Assembly (NCBI GenBank): GCA_021810725.1
Contig: JAJZIE010000047.1
Span: 1-13,279, forward strand
Reading direction: 5' to 3'
Origin: Bacillota bacterium
GTDB lineage: Bacteria > Bacillota > Sulfobacillia > JAJZYS01 > JAJYTV01
Length of the DNA: 13,279 bases
A program made the translations under genes and the position numbers. This document shows, piece by piece, positions 1 to 5,955 of this stretch (its first letter is position 1; each line of letters begins with the position of its first letter). A model generated the notes under the pieces. It was not told where the DNA came from. It searched no databases and saw nothing but the letters and a program-made list of their open reading frames with translations.

Positions 1-1
1 C

Positions 2-151
2 GGCAACTTCTCGCTCGCGTTCGCCGTGGCCGCGGCCATGCTGGTGATCGCCCTGCTCCTGACCCTCGGTCTCGCGGCCCCGGGTCGGCCAGGGGGAGCG
101 GGAGACCCCAAACCTCCTCGCATCGCGCCAGAGGGAGGCAGCGCGCCGTGA
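2..151 (+). CDS. C-terminal end of a membrane transporter (probably MFS), partial
   Basis: The reading frame is open from the left edge and ends at TGA 149-151, giving 49 residues. It begins GNFSLAFAVAAAMLVIALLL, one hydrophobic membrane helix of about 20 residues. A Gly/Pro/Arg-rich hydrophilic tail of roughly 20 residues follows. That layout is typical of the last helix and cytoplasmic tail of a major facilitator superfamily transporter, but no diagnostic motif falls inside the window, so the family is an inference. The stop overlaps the GTG start of the next gene (GTGA, 148-151). The two genes are therefore probably cotranscribed and translationally coupled. Substrate and full length cannot be seen. 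Confidence 0.6.
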   Translation, partial: GNFSLAFAVAAAMLVIALLLTLGLAAPGRPGGAGDPKPPRIAPEGGSAP

Positions 152-2028
152 ACAAGCGACTCGTCGCCGCCATGGCGATCCCTCTGCTCCTCACGGGCTG
201 CGGCACCATTCAGGGACATCCTTCGCAGCGCCCGAAAACCCGGGCGAAGGCCGTCCGGTCGCTCTTCCCCCCGGCCGCGGCCAGCCTTGCGACCTACAAC
301 GCCGTCACGTTCCCCACAAGCTTCCCGCAGCGACCCGCGCTGACATCGGTGCGCATGAACAGCCAAAGTTCCGGCTGGGCCATCCTGCAGCTTCTGCACG
401 GCACCGCGGTGGCGCACACGACAGACGGTGGCGCCACGTGGTCGACTTTGCTCGTGACAGACAAGCCGGCCACCCAGATCGACTCGCCTTCCGCCGACAC
501 CGCCTTCGTCCTCGAGAACGGCTGCCTTCAGGGCACGTGCACCGCCACGACCGTGCTGGCCACCTTCGACGGCGGGCACACCTGGCAGACGATCTTCTCG
601 AGAAGCCACTTCAGCGCGACGTCGATCAGTTTTCCGGCCCCTGGCGTCGGCTTCATCTCCGGCAGCCTTGCCGGCACCGCCACCACCGGCGAGATCTACG
701 CGACGACGGACGGCGGCTTCACCTGGACGATGCGTCAGACGCCGTGCGCCTACGCTGGCACGAGCGGGCAGGCGATCTCATTCCTGAACCAGGGGCAGGG
801 TGCGCTGCTCTGTGGTGGGCCACCGAGCGCTGGCGAGCAGCCCAAGACGTTCTACACGACGTCGGACGGCGGTCGGGACTGGACACTGGTGTCGGCCGCC
901 CAGGGTGGCATCGCGTCGCTGAGCGGGCTGCCGCTTTCCGGCTACGTCCACAGCATGTTCTTCCTGAGCCGCGACACTGGCTTCATCGGTCTCGACCGCG
1001 GCGGCATCTACATGACGCGCGACGGCGGGGCCTCCTGGCAGGCGGTCTTCGGCCTGCCGCTGCCGACGGCCAGCGGGCAGGCCTTCTCGGTGGGCTTCAG
1101 CGACAGCGAGCACGGCTGGCTCGTGGCCGGCGACGGCCCGCCGCTCTATACGACGGCGGACGGCGGCCTCACCTGGCAGCTCGTCTACCCGCCCCTCAGC
1201 CCGAGCACGGCGATCTCCTTCCTGTCGAGCCAGTTCGGCTACGCGGCAGGCTGGACGTACGACGGCGCGACGGTGATGCGGACCACAGACGGGGGCACCA
1301 CCTGGACCGCGACGGGCAACGCGCCCGTCTCCCTGACGGCTCTCGAGGTGCTCGGCCCGAGTGAACTCCTGGCCCTTGGTCAGGCAGACCTCTATCTGTC
1401 CCTGGACGGCGGGCGCACATGGCGGATGACGTCTTTCGCCCACGGCTGGTACCCGGCCGCATTGGGCATGGCGTCGCCCGAAAGGGGCTGGGTGATCGGC
1501 TACAGCCCGGCGTCGGGCAGGCAGCTCTTCGGCACGCGCAACGGCGGCGCCACCTGGCAGAGCCTTCCGACGCCGTTTGTGCCGGGCGCCGTCGTTCCCT
1601 TGGGCGGCGAAGAAGTCCTCGCCACCGGGACGCCGACCCTCCCCGAACTTTTTCTCAATCCAGACGAGCGGGCGCGCAGGCCGACCCGGCTCGTCGCCAC
1701 CACGCCCTACCTCTGGCGGAGCAGCGACGGCGGCGTGCGCTGGACCCCGCTCGCCCTGCCGGACTGGACAGCGCAGCAGGGCGTGCCGGTGGGCATGCGC
1801 GTCGGGCCGGACGGCCTGGTCTGGCTCTGGTCCGGCGCGAACATCTGGCTGAGCGCGAACAATGGCGAAAGCTTCAGGCGCATCGCGTTCCACCAGATCG
1901 GCGAACTCGGCGACGTGAGCTTCACAAGCACGCAGGACGGCTGGCTCCTGACGACGACGGGGGCCCTCTATATGACGAACGACGGCGGTCTCGCCTGGCA
2001 GGAGATCGCGAGCAGCGTCAGCTTCTAG
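148..2028 (+). CDS. Asp-box (BNR/YCF48-like) beta-propeller lipoprotein
   Basis: This encodes 626 residues. The N-terminus is a lipoprotein signal: basic MNKR, a hydrophobic stretch, then lipobox LTGC with Cys18 as the likely lipidated residue, so the protein should be anchored outside the cytoplasmic membrane. Twelve Asp-box motifs of the form T-x-D-G-G-x-T-W run from about residue 90 to 617 at fairly regular spacing. Nine or ten are near-perfect; those reading TRNGGATW and SANNGESF are degenerate. Such motifs cap blades of sialidase, VPS10 or YCF48-type beta-propellers. I see no sialidase catalytic set, so a binding or scaffold role is more likely than an enzyme; the ligand is unknown. The GTG start is supported by GGGAGG at 133-138 and the 4-base overlap with the upstream transporter. 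The stop overlaps the convergent phosphoesterase. Confidence 0.88.
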   Translation: MNKRLVAAMAIPLLLTGCGTIQGHPSQRPKTRAKAVRSLFPPAAASLATYNAVTFPTSFPQRPALTSVRMNSQSSGWAILQLLHGTAVAHTTDGGATWSTLLVTDKPATQIDSPSADTAFVLENGCLQGTCTATTVLATFDGGHTWQTIFSRSHFSATSISFPAPGVGFISGSLAGTATTGEIYATTDGGFTWTMRQTPCAYAGTSGQAISFLNQGQGALLCGGPPSAGEQPKTFYTTSDGGRDWTLVSAAQGGIASLSGLPLSGYVHSMFFLSRDTGFIGLDRGGIYMTRDGGASWQAVFGLPLPTASGQAFSVGFSDSEHGWLVAGDGPPLYTTADGGLTWQLVYPPLSPSTAISFLSSQFGYAAGWTYDGATVMRTTDGGTTWTATGNAPVSLTALEVLGPSELLALGQADLYLSLDGGRTWRMTSFAHGWYPAALGMASPERGWVIGYSPASGRQLFGTRNGGATWQSLPTPFVPGAVVPLGGEEVLATGTPTLPELFLNPDERARRPTRLVATTPYLWRSSDGGVRWTPLALPDWTAQQGVPVGMRVGPDGLVWLWSGANIWLSANNGESFRRIAFHQIGELGDVSFTSTQDGWLLTTTGALYMTNDGGLAWQEIASSVSF

Positions 2029-2692
2029 CCTCTTCGCAGAGGACGTAGCGATCGGCCCAGGCCTTGGCGTCCGGCATGCCGCAACGCACGACGCGTCGCG
2101 CGGCGCGGTGGTAGTCGTATTCGGTGCGTCGCAGTTCCACGTCCTCGCCGAGGAACGCCCAGTAGGCGCCTGGCTGGTCGCCTTCCGGCATGCCGATGCT
2201 GCCCGGGTGGACAAGCAGCCGCCCGTCCTGGCGCTCCTTGCCCTGGCCGTGGCCGTTGCCGACCACGATCACCTCGCCGCCCGGAGGGATGCGCTGCCCT
2301 GGGGTGGCCATGCTCGGATAGAAGTACACCTCACCGAGGTCTTGCATCAGGAAGCGCGCCTCGGCAGGCAAGTCATGCAAGTAATCGCGCTGATGCCGGG
2401 TGATGCGTCCTGCCGCCCAGCGCACCAGCGGGTCGAACGCGTCGAGCTCGCTGTGATGTTTCGCCATGAGCAGGTCGTAGCAGTTCACGAGGGCACGGTC
2501 GGAGGCCCCTTGCAACGCCACCACCCAGTCTCCGAGGGCCATCAGGATATCGAGGGTATCCGCCGGCAGAGGCCCGGCCGCGATGTCGCCGCCGACCACC
2601 ACCTTGTCGGCCCCAACCTTGCGCGCGGCTTGCAATGCGGCCTCGAGGGCGGGCAGATTGGCGTGGATGTCGTAGAACGCGGCAATCATCAT
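2018..2692 (-). CDS. Calcineurin-like metallophosphoesterase with altered metal site
   Basis: This encodes 224 residues starting MMIAAFYDIHANLPALEAAL, the usual opening of the small YfcE/MJ0936-like branch of the calcineurin-like phosphoesterase fold. The ATG at 2692 was chosen because it begins exactly at the first beta strand and has AGGAGG at 2701-2706. Upstream codons are open but match nothing in the family. Metal ligands D8, H10 and D36 (GGD) and the final H148 are present. The usual Asn of GNHD is Ala63 (GASD), the usual His of the HG-P motif is replaced in YPSMATP (Pro126), and GHTH reads GNGH. Thus the ligands of one of the two metals appear lost. HPGSIG at 162-167 matches the conserved NPGS. 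The fold is secure, but activity and substrate are uncertain. It lies divergent from the His/Cys peptide and convergent with the lipoprotein. Confidence 0.85.
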   Translation of the reverse strand: MMIAAFYDIHANLPALEAALQAARKVGADKVVVGGDIAAGPLPADTLDILMALGDWVVALQGASDRALVNCYDLLMAKHHSELDAFDPLVRWAAGRITRHQRDYLHDLPAEARFLMQDLGEVYFYPSMATPGQRIPPGGEVIVVGNGHGQGKERQDGRLLVHPGSIGMPEGDQPGAYWAFLGEDVELRRTEYDYHRAARRVVRCGMPDAKAWADRYVLCEEARS

Positions 2693-2787
2693 GCGGATCT
2701 CCTCCTCGGTGCAAGCGATTGCGGCGACTGCTGTGAAACGTTTCTCGAGGTCGGCGGCGATCCCTGCCTTCGGTTCCATCGCCTGCG

Positions 2788-2817
2788 TTGACGGGAATGC
2801 GGCCGAGCGGCTACGCT
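2788..2817 (+). promoter_or_regulatory. Candidate sigma-70-type promoter for the His/Cys-rich peptide
   Basis: TTGACG at 2788-2793 is followed after 18 bases by TACGCT at 2812-2817. Initiation would fall near 2824, about 30 bases before the TTG start at 2854. Around the predicted start site, TGTCGAACGACA (2823-2834) is a short perfect inverted repeat. CTGTCG (2822-2827) can alternatively pair with CGACAG (2837-2842), which overlaps the first two bases of the ribosome binding site. This rests on the sequence only; the -10 match is weak. Confidence 0.4.
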
Positions 2818-2853
2818 CTTTCTGTCGAACGACATGCGACAGGAGGCTGGACA

Positions 2854-3036
2854 TTGAATCTCATTCGCCTCGTGCCGAAGAGCGCCGGCGAGGCCGCGTC
2901 CGAGCACGACTGCGGCTGCGGGGGCCACGAGCACGATCACGAAGCGGGCGGTTCCTGCGGTTGCGGCGGCCACGGTCACGAGCACGGCCACGGCGAGGGC
3001 TGCGGCTGCGGTGGACACCACGACCACAGTCACTAG
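2854..3036 (+). CDS. Small His/Cys-rich repeat peptide, probable metal binder
   Basis: This encodes 60 residues. An N-terminal head of about 17 ordinary residues (MNLIRLVPKSAG...) is followed by a tail almost wholly of His, Cys, Gly, Glu and Asp. The unit CGCGGH occurs at residues 20, 35 and 50, an exact 15-residue (45-base) period, with His-x-His runs between. In total there are 12 His and 6 Cys. Such composition is known from nickel, zinc and copper storage or chaperone tails (for example SlyD or HypB His-rich regions), so cytoplasmic metal binding is a reasonable inference; there is no signal peptide. The TTG at 2854 was chosen because AGGAGG lies at 2841-2846; the frame also has an ATG at 2788 without a good binding site. 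I do not recognise a named family. Overlap with antisense frames is shadow. Confidence 0.72.
   Translation: MNLIRLVPKSAGEAASEHDCGCGGHEHDHEAGGSCGCGGHGHEHGHGEGCGCGGHHDHSH
2911..3033 (+). repeat. 45-base in-frame tandem repeat coding CGCGGH units
   Basis: Starts of the repeated core fall at 2911, 2956 and 3001, exactly 45 bases apart, each reading TGCGG(C/T)TGCGG followed by a Gly and a His codon. The remainder of each unit is diverged but always His/Gly/acid-rich. The regular spacing suggests growth by tandem duplication followed by drift. Confidence 0.75.
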
Positions 3037-3049
3037 ATAAAGGCTTGCC

Positions 3050-3087
3050 AGGCGGTCATCGCGCATGCGGTGCCCGCCTCCTTTGTT
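3050..3087 (+). terminator. Weak candidate terminator after the His/Cys peptide
   Basis: AGGCGG (3050-3055) can pair with CCGCCT (3074-3079). The 18-base loop contains the self-complementary CGCATGCG, and a short T-rich stretch CCTTTGTT follows at 3080-3087. It lies in the 63-base gap between two convergent genes. The stem is short and the T tract interrupted, so confidence is low. Confidence 0.3.
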
Positions 3088-3099
3088 CGCAAGAGTCCT

Positions 3100-3609
3100 C
3101 TAGTCCCGTTCGGCCGCGATCCCGCGCAAAATGCCCTCGAGCACCAGACCCGCGTCTCCCTCGGGATGGCTCAGGGCCTCGGCGAGCGCTCCCCGCCAGG
3201 CCGCGAGCAGCACGGGCGCCACCGCGGCGGGCCCCCATGGCCACAGCGTATGCAAAAACGCCGAGATCGCCGCGTCGCCCGCGGGCCCGCTCTGCGCGAA
3301 GAAGTTTGCCGTACCCTCCGACTGCACCTGGTCCCATGCCGCCATGAGCGCGGCGCGCACCGCCCGCGGGCCAGGTGCCATGCCGGCAGCCGCTTCCCGC
3401 ATGCGGTCCAGGAGCCTGCCCTCCTGTCGGGCGTGAACCTCGCGGTAGAGACCGGGCTTGCCGCCGAAGTGGTGATAGAGCGCGCCGGTCGTGACACCTG
3501 CCGAGGCGCACAGCTCGTGAACCCCGACGCGCTCGTACGGCGTCTTGCTGAAAGCGTTGGCGGCGGCCGCCAGGATGCGTTCCCGGGCAGAGGATCCATT
3601 GGCGTCCAT
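3100..3609 (-). CDS. TetR/AcrR family transcriptional regulator
   Basis: This encodes 169 residues. Residues 8-55 form the TetR DNA-binding domain: ARERILAAAANAFSKTPYER is helix 1, then VHELCASAGVTTGALYHHF is the helix-turn-helix with the family's hallmark tyrosine and LYHHF ending, followed by GGKPGLYREV. Residues 60-169 are helical, diverged and rather short for the family, and would form the ligand and dimer domain; the inducer cannot be read from sequence. The ATG at 3609 has no Shine-Dalgarno site. A TATGCT element at 3621-3616 would place transcription initiation at or next to the ATG, so a leaderless message is likely. A perfect palindrome covers the promoter, implying autorepression. 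The gene lies 67 bases downstream of the ABC-F gene on the same strand but appears to have its own promoter. Confidence 0.9.
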   Translation of the reverse strand: MDANGSSARERILAAAANAFSKTPYERVGVHELCASAGVTTGALYHHFGGKPGLYREVHARQEGRLLDRMREAAAGMAPGPRAVRAALMAAWDQVQSEGTANFFAQSGPAGDAAISAFLHTLWPWGPAAVAPVLLAAWRGALAEALSHPEGDAGLVLEGILRGIAAERD

Positions 3610-3618
3610 GGGCTTAGC

Positions 3619-3652
3619 ATAACACGATTACGTCACTACGTAATCGTGTTAT
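3619..3652 (-). promoter_or_regulatory. Perfect 15-bp inverted repeat: likely TetR operator over its promoter
   Basis: ATAACACGATTACGT at 3619-3633 and ACGTAATCGTGTTAT at 3638-3652 are perfect inverted copies separated by CACT. The element is AT-rich against a GC-rich background and ends 9 bases before the TetR start. TATGCT on the minus strand at 3621-3616 overlaps the near arm, so bound repressor would block RNA polymerase. TetR operators are usually palindromes of this size. It could also form an RNA hairpin in ABC-F read-through transcripts, but no T tract follows on either strand, so a terminator is less likely. Confidence 0.8.
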
Positions 3653-3676
3653 GGCAGACGGCTGACCCTGGGGCCC

Positions 3677-5224
3677 TCAGCGCGTCCCCCGCGCCGCTGC
3701 CTCTCGCCGCAACCGGGCCACGATACCGTCGAGCTCGTCTTCAAGCTTCTTGCGCTCGGCTGTCCCGGCGGAGGCGAGGCGGGCCGTGAGCTCCGCCATG
3801 CGCATGCGCAAAAGGTCCGGCTCGGGGGGCGCCTCGGTCTCCCGCGCGGGCCGGATCTCCAGCGCGCGCGTGGCGACGCCCTCGCGGAACAGCCGGTCGT
3901 GGGAAGCGAAGAGCACGCTGCCTGGGTAGACGGCGAGCGCGGACTGCAGCGCTTCCCGACCGACCAGATCGAGGTGGTTTGTGGGCTCGTCGAGCAGCAG
4001 GATGTCCGCGCCGCGCACGAGACAGCGGCAGAACTGCAGGCGCACCCGCTCCCCCGGGCTCAGGCGCGAAACGCTCTGAAGGGCCGTCTCGCCCCGGAGG
4101 TGGAAGTGGCCGAGCAGCGTGCGGGCGATCGAGCTGTCGGGGGCGCCGGCCGCGAACATCGCGTCGAGCGCCGTAAGGTTGCCCGGCAGGGGCTCCTCCT
4201 GCTGCAGGAAGAAGAGCCGCGCACGCGGATGCAAGGCCAGCGCGCCGCTGAGGCGTCCCGGCGGCGGCGGCCCTTCACCACCCGCCGCGGCGATCAGCGC
4301 CATAAGCGTCGACTTGCCGCTGCCGTTCGGGCCGACAAGGGCAAGCCGCTCCCCCCGGCCAAGATCGAGCGTCAAGGGCCCGACAGTCGCCGCGGAGGCG
4401 CCACGGTACGTGTAGGCGACGTCCTGCAGGCGCAGCAGCGTCGGTGGCAGGTCGCGCGGCGGCATGAACGAGAACGAGAGCGCGGGTTCCTGCCAGGGTT
4501 TCTCGACCCGTGCCGCCTCGTGGCGGCCAAGTCTGCCCTCTGTGGCCATCGCCTTGTGCATCAGCTGCGCGGCCCGCCGCTTTGCGCCCGGATTGCGCTC
4601 CCCGGCATCCCTGTGGGCCTTCTCCGCCCAGTTGCGCTGGCGCGCGGCGGCAACGCGCAACCGGTCGCGCTCCGTGCGCCAGGATTCGTGCGCGTGGGTC
4701 TGCGCGGCGGTCTCCGCCGTCACCTGTGCCTGGTACTGCGCGTACCCGCCGTCGAACTTGCGCAGGCGGCCGTGGGCGATCAGAAACGTGCGCTCCGCCA
4801 GCGCGTCGACGAAGGCGCGGTCGTGGCACGCGAACAGGATGGCGCCCTGGAACGCCCCCAGGGCACGTTCGAGCCACGCGAGTCCCTCGGCGTCGAGATG
4901 GTTCGTGGGCTCGTCGAGCAGGAGGAGATCGGGACGCCGCTCTAGGGCGCCCGCGATGCGCCGGCGCATGCGCTGTCCGGAGCTCAAGGCGTCCTCTGCC
5001 CGTGGCGGCGCCTGCTCGATGTAATGGACGCGACTCAGGTCCTCGAAGCGGATAAGCCCGGCGCTCGGCTGCAGCTCGCCCAAGAGGACGCGCAGAAGGG
5101 TGGACTTGCCGCAGCCGTTCTCGCCCAGGAGCGCGACGCGCTCACCCTTCTTGATCTCGAAGGAAACGTTGGACAAAAGCTCTCGGTCCCCGAAGGACAC
5201 GCAAAGACCGCGCACAACCAACAT
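3677..5224 (-). CDS. ABC-F ATPase, probable ribosome-protection (antibiotic resistance) type
   Basis: This encodes 515 residues with two ATP-binding cassettes and no membrane segment, the ABC-F layout; such proteins act on the ribosome. NBD1 has Walker A GENGCGKST (34-42), signature LSSGQ (80-84), Walker B LLLLDEPTNHLD (100-111) and the switch His134 in CHD. The charged linker, about 161-250, contains RNPGAKRRAAQ-type sequence resembling the interdomain helices of the Msr/Vga/Lsa group. NBD2 has Walker A GPNGSGKST (298-306), signature LSPGE (388-392), Walker B DE at 412-413 and His442. Residues 465-510 look like a short C-terminal coiled coil. NBD1 is compact, with only about 40 residues between Walker A and the signature. 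The ATG at 5224 has GGGAGGAA at 5231-5238; the upstream open frame lacks homology. A leader peptide and hairpins precede it, supporting drug-inducible resistance, though the drug class is not predictable. Confidence 0.9.
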   Translation of the reverse strand: MLVVRGLCVSFGDRELLSNVSFEIKKGERVALLGENGCGKSTLLRVLLGELQPSAGLIRFEDLSRVHYIEQAPPRAEDALSSGQRMRRRIAGALERRPDLLLLDEPTNHLDAEGLAWLERALGAFQGAILFACHDRAFVDALAERTFLIAHGRLRKFDGGYAQYQAQVTAETAAQTHAHESWRTERDRLRVAAARQRNWAEKAHRDAGERNPGAKRRAAQLMHKAMATEGRLGRHEAARVEKPWQEPALSFSFMPPRDLPPTLLRLQDVAYTYRGASAATVGPLTLDLGRGERLALVGPNGSGKSTLMALIAAAGGEGPPPPGRLSGALALHPRARLFFLQQEEPLPGNLTALDAMFAAGAPDSSIARTLLGHFHLRGETALQSVSRLSPGERVRLQFCRCLVRGADILLLDEPTNHLDLVGREALQSALAVYPGSVLFASHDRLFREGVATRALEIRPARETEAPPEPDLLRMRMAELTARLASAGTAERKKLEDELDGIVARLRREAAARGTR

Positions 5225-5229
5225 GGCAG

Positions 5230-5291
5230 CTTCCTCCCGGGTCGCGGGGACGTCCCCGCCTGTCCATCCCGGGCGCCAGCGCGCCGGGATG
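5230..5291 (-). promoter_or_regulatory. Leader RNA hairpins before ABC-F (candidate translational attenuator)
   Basis: On the minus strand, CATCCCGG (5291-5284), directly after the leader-peptide stop, pairs with CCGGGATG (5272-5265). An inner 3-bp stem and a CTGG loop lie between. The perfect 16-base palindrome GCGGGGACGTCCCCGC follows at 5259-5244. The ABC-F ribosome binding site sits in CCCGGGAGGAAG (5241-5230). Its CCGGGA can pair with TCCCGG of the first arm, and its CCCGGG with the self-complementary CCCGGG of the second arm (5273-5268). The structures are therefore mutually exclusive and can expose or hide the binding site. No T tract follows either hairpin, which argues for translational rather than transcriptional control. 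Confidence 0.65.
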
Positions 5292-5318
5292 CTAGGTGCG
5301 AGCAGCGATCTTGCGCAT
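5292..5318 (-). CDS. Eight-codon leader peptide (MRKIAART) of the ABC-F gene
   Basis: ATG at 5318 opens an 8-codon frame ending in TAG at 5292-5294. A strong GGAGG site lies at 5328-5324, five bases from the start. It is followed at once by hairpin arms complementary to the ABC-F ribosome binding site. Short leader peptides on which a drug-bound ribosome stalls are established upstream of erm, msr and other ABC-F resistance genes. By analogy this peptide probably senses a translation inhibitor. I do not recognise its sequence as a known stalling motif; R2-K3 is not the classical Arg/Lys-x-Arg/Lys pattern. The coding of the peptide is inferred from position and ribosome binding site. Confidence 0.7.
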   Translation of the reverse strand: MRKIAART

Positions 5319-5346
5319 GTCAACCTCCAGGGATGCGGATACGCGG

Positions 5347-5355
5347 AGTATAGCA
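5347..5355 (-). promoter_or_regulatory. Extended -10 promoter of the ABC-F transcript
   Basis: TGCTATACT on the minus strand (5355-5347) is TGn followed by TATACT, five of six matches to the -10 consensus with the extended -10 dinucleotide. I see no good -35 at 16-18 bases, as is common for extended -10 promoters. Initiation near 5340 would give about 22 bases before the leader peptide and about 115 before the ABC-F start. Confidence 0.6.
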
Positions 5356-5440
5356 CAGAGCCGGCCGCAGGACCCGCTCTGCAGGAAAGCGGAACTCGGC
5401 GCACGAAGGGGAGCCGGACCTGCACGAGGGAGGGAACGGC

Positions 5441-5917
5441 TTGGCGGAGGTCTTTCTGCGCTCCATGAGCGACGACGAATACCATTCGTGGTACGACAAG
5501 GCGGTCCGCGAGTACGGCGAGGGCCATGCAGCGAGCGGCAATATCACGCTGGCGGAGGCCCGGGAGATGGCCGCCAAGGAGTTTGCGGACCTGCTTCCCC
5601 AGGGGCCCGAGACGGCCGGCCAGCACCTTTTCACGATCACGGACGCGGCGAGCGGCGCAAGCGTCGGCATGATCTGGTTCGCGGAGCGGGGCGCGCCACA
5701 GGTGCCCCACGCGTTCATCTATGACCTCATCATCTGGGAATCCGAGCGCGGCAAGGGCTACGGCAAGGCGGCGATGCTGGCGATCGAGCCCGAAGTGCTC
5801 GCCCTTGGCCTGCACCGCATCGCCCTGCACGTCTTCGGCAGCAACCAGACCGCGATCGGGCTGTACGAGCACACCGGCTACGAGACGACGAACCGGATCA
5901 TGGCAAAAGACCTGTAG
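5441..5917 (+). CDS. GNAT family N-acetyltransferase
   Basis: This encodes 158 residues covering a complete GNAT fold. The N-terminal half (about 11-60) is a helical segment with YDKAVREYGEGH...EAREMAAKEFADLLPQG, typical of one Bacillota-rich GNAT subgroup. The central strand GMIWFAE (76-82) and FIYDLIIWESERGKGYGKAAM follow, with the acetyl-CoA pyrophosphate-binding loop R103-GKGYG. The end has N135, LYEHTGY (141-147) and the terminal MAKDL seen in this subgroup. It should transfer acetyl from acetyl-CoA to an amine; the substrate cannot be told. The TTG at 5441 was chosen for the GGGAGGG site at 5428-5434; an ATG at 5465 would cut off the first strand. The gene runs 38 bases ahead of the LysE-type exporter and may share its transcript. 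Confidence 0.85.
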   Translation: MAEVFLRSMSDDEYHSWYDKAVREYGEGHAASGNITLAEAREMAAKEFADLLPQGPETAGQHLFTITDAASGASVGMIWFAERGAPQVPHAFIYDLIIWESERGKGYGKAAMLAIEPEVLALGLHRIALHVFGSNQTAIGLYEHTGYETTNRIMAKDL

Positions 5918-5955
5918 GCGCGGCCCCGACTCTGGAGCCGCGAAGGAGGCGCTCC

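Noticed and set aside
778..2214. 478-codon open frame on the minus strand opposite the lipoprotein gene
   Set aside because: Its Arg/Ala/Pro-rich product resembles no family and mirrors the GC-rich codon pattern of the real gene, which has a lipobox and Asp boxes.
2693..2854. N-terminal extension of the phosphoesterase to 278 residues
   Set aside because: The fold starts at MMIAAFYD with AGGAGG just upstream; the extension matches nothing in the family and would run through the divergent promoter region.
2911..3033. The 45-base periodic units as a CRISPR array
   Set aside because: The repeat is in frame, encodes CGCGGH each time, and the intervening segments are not unique spacers but His/Gly codons.
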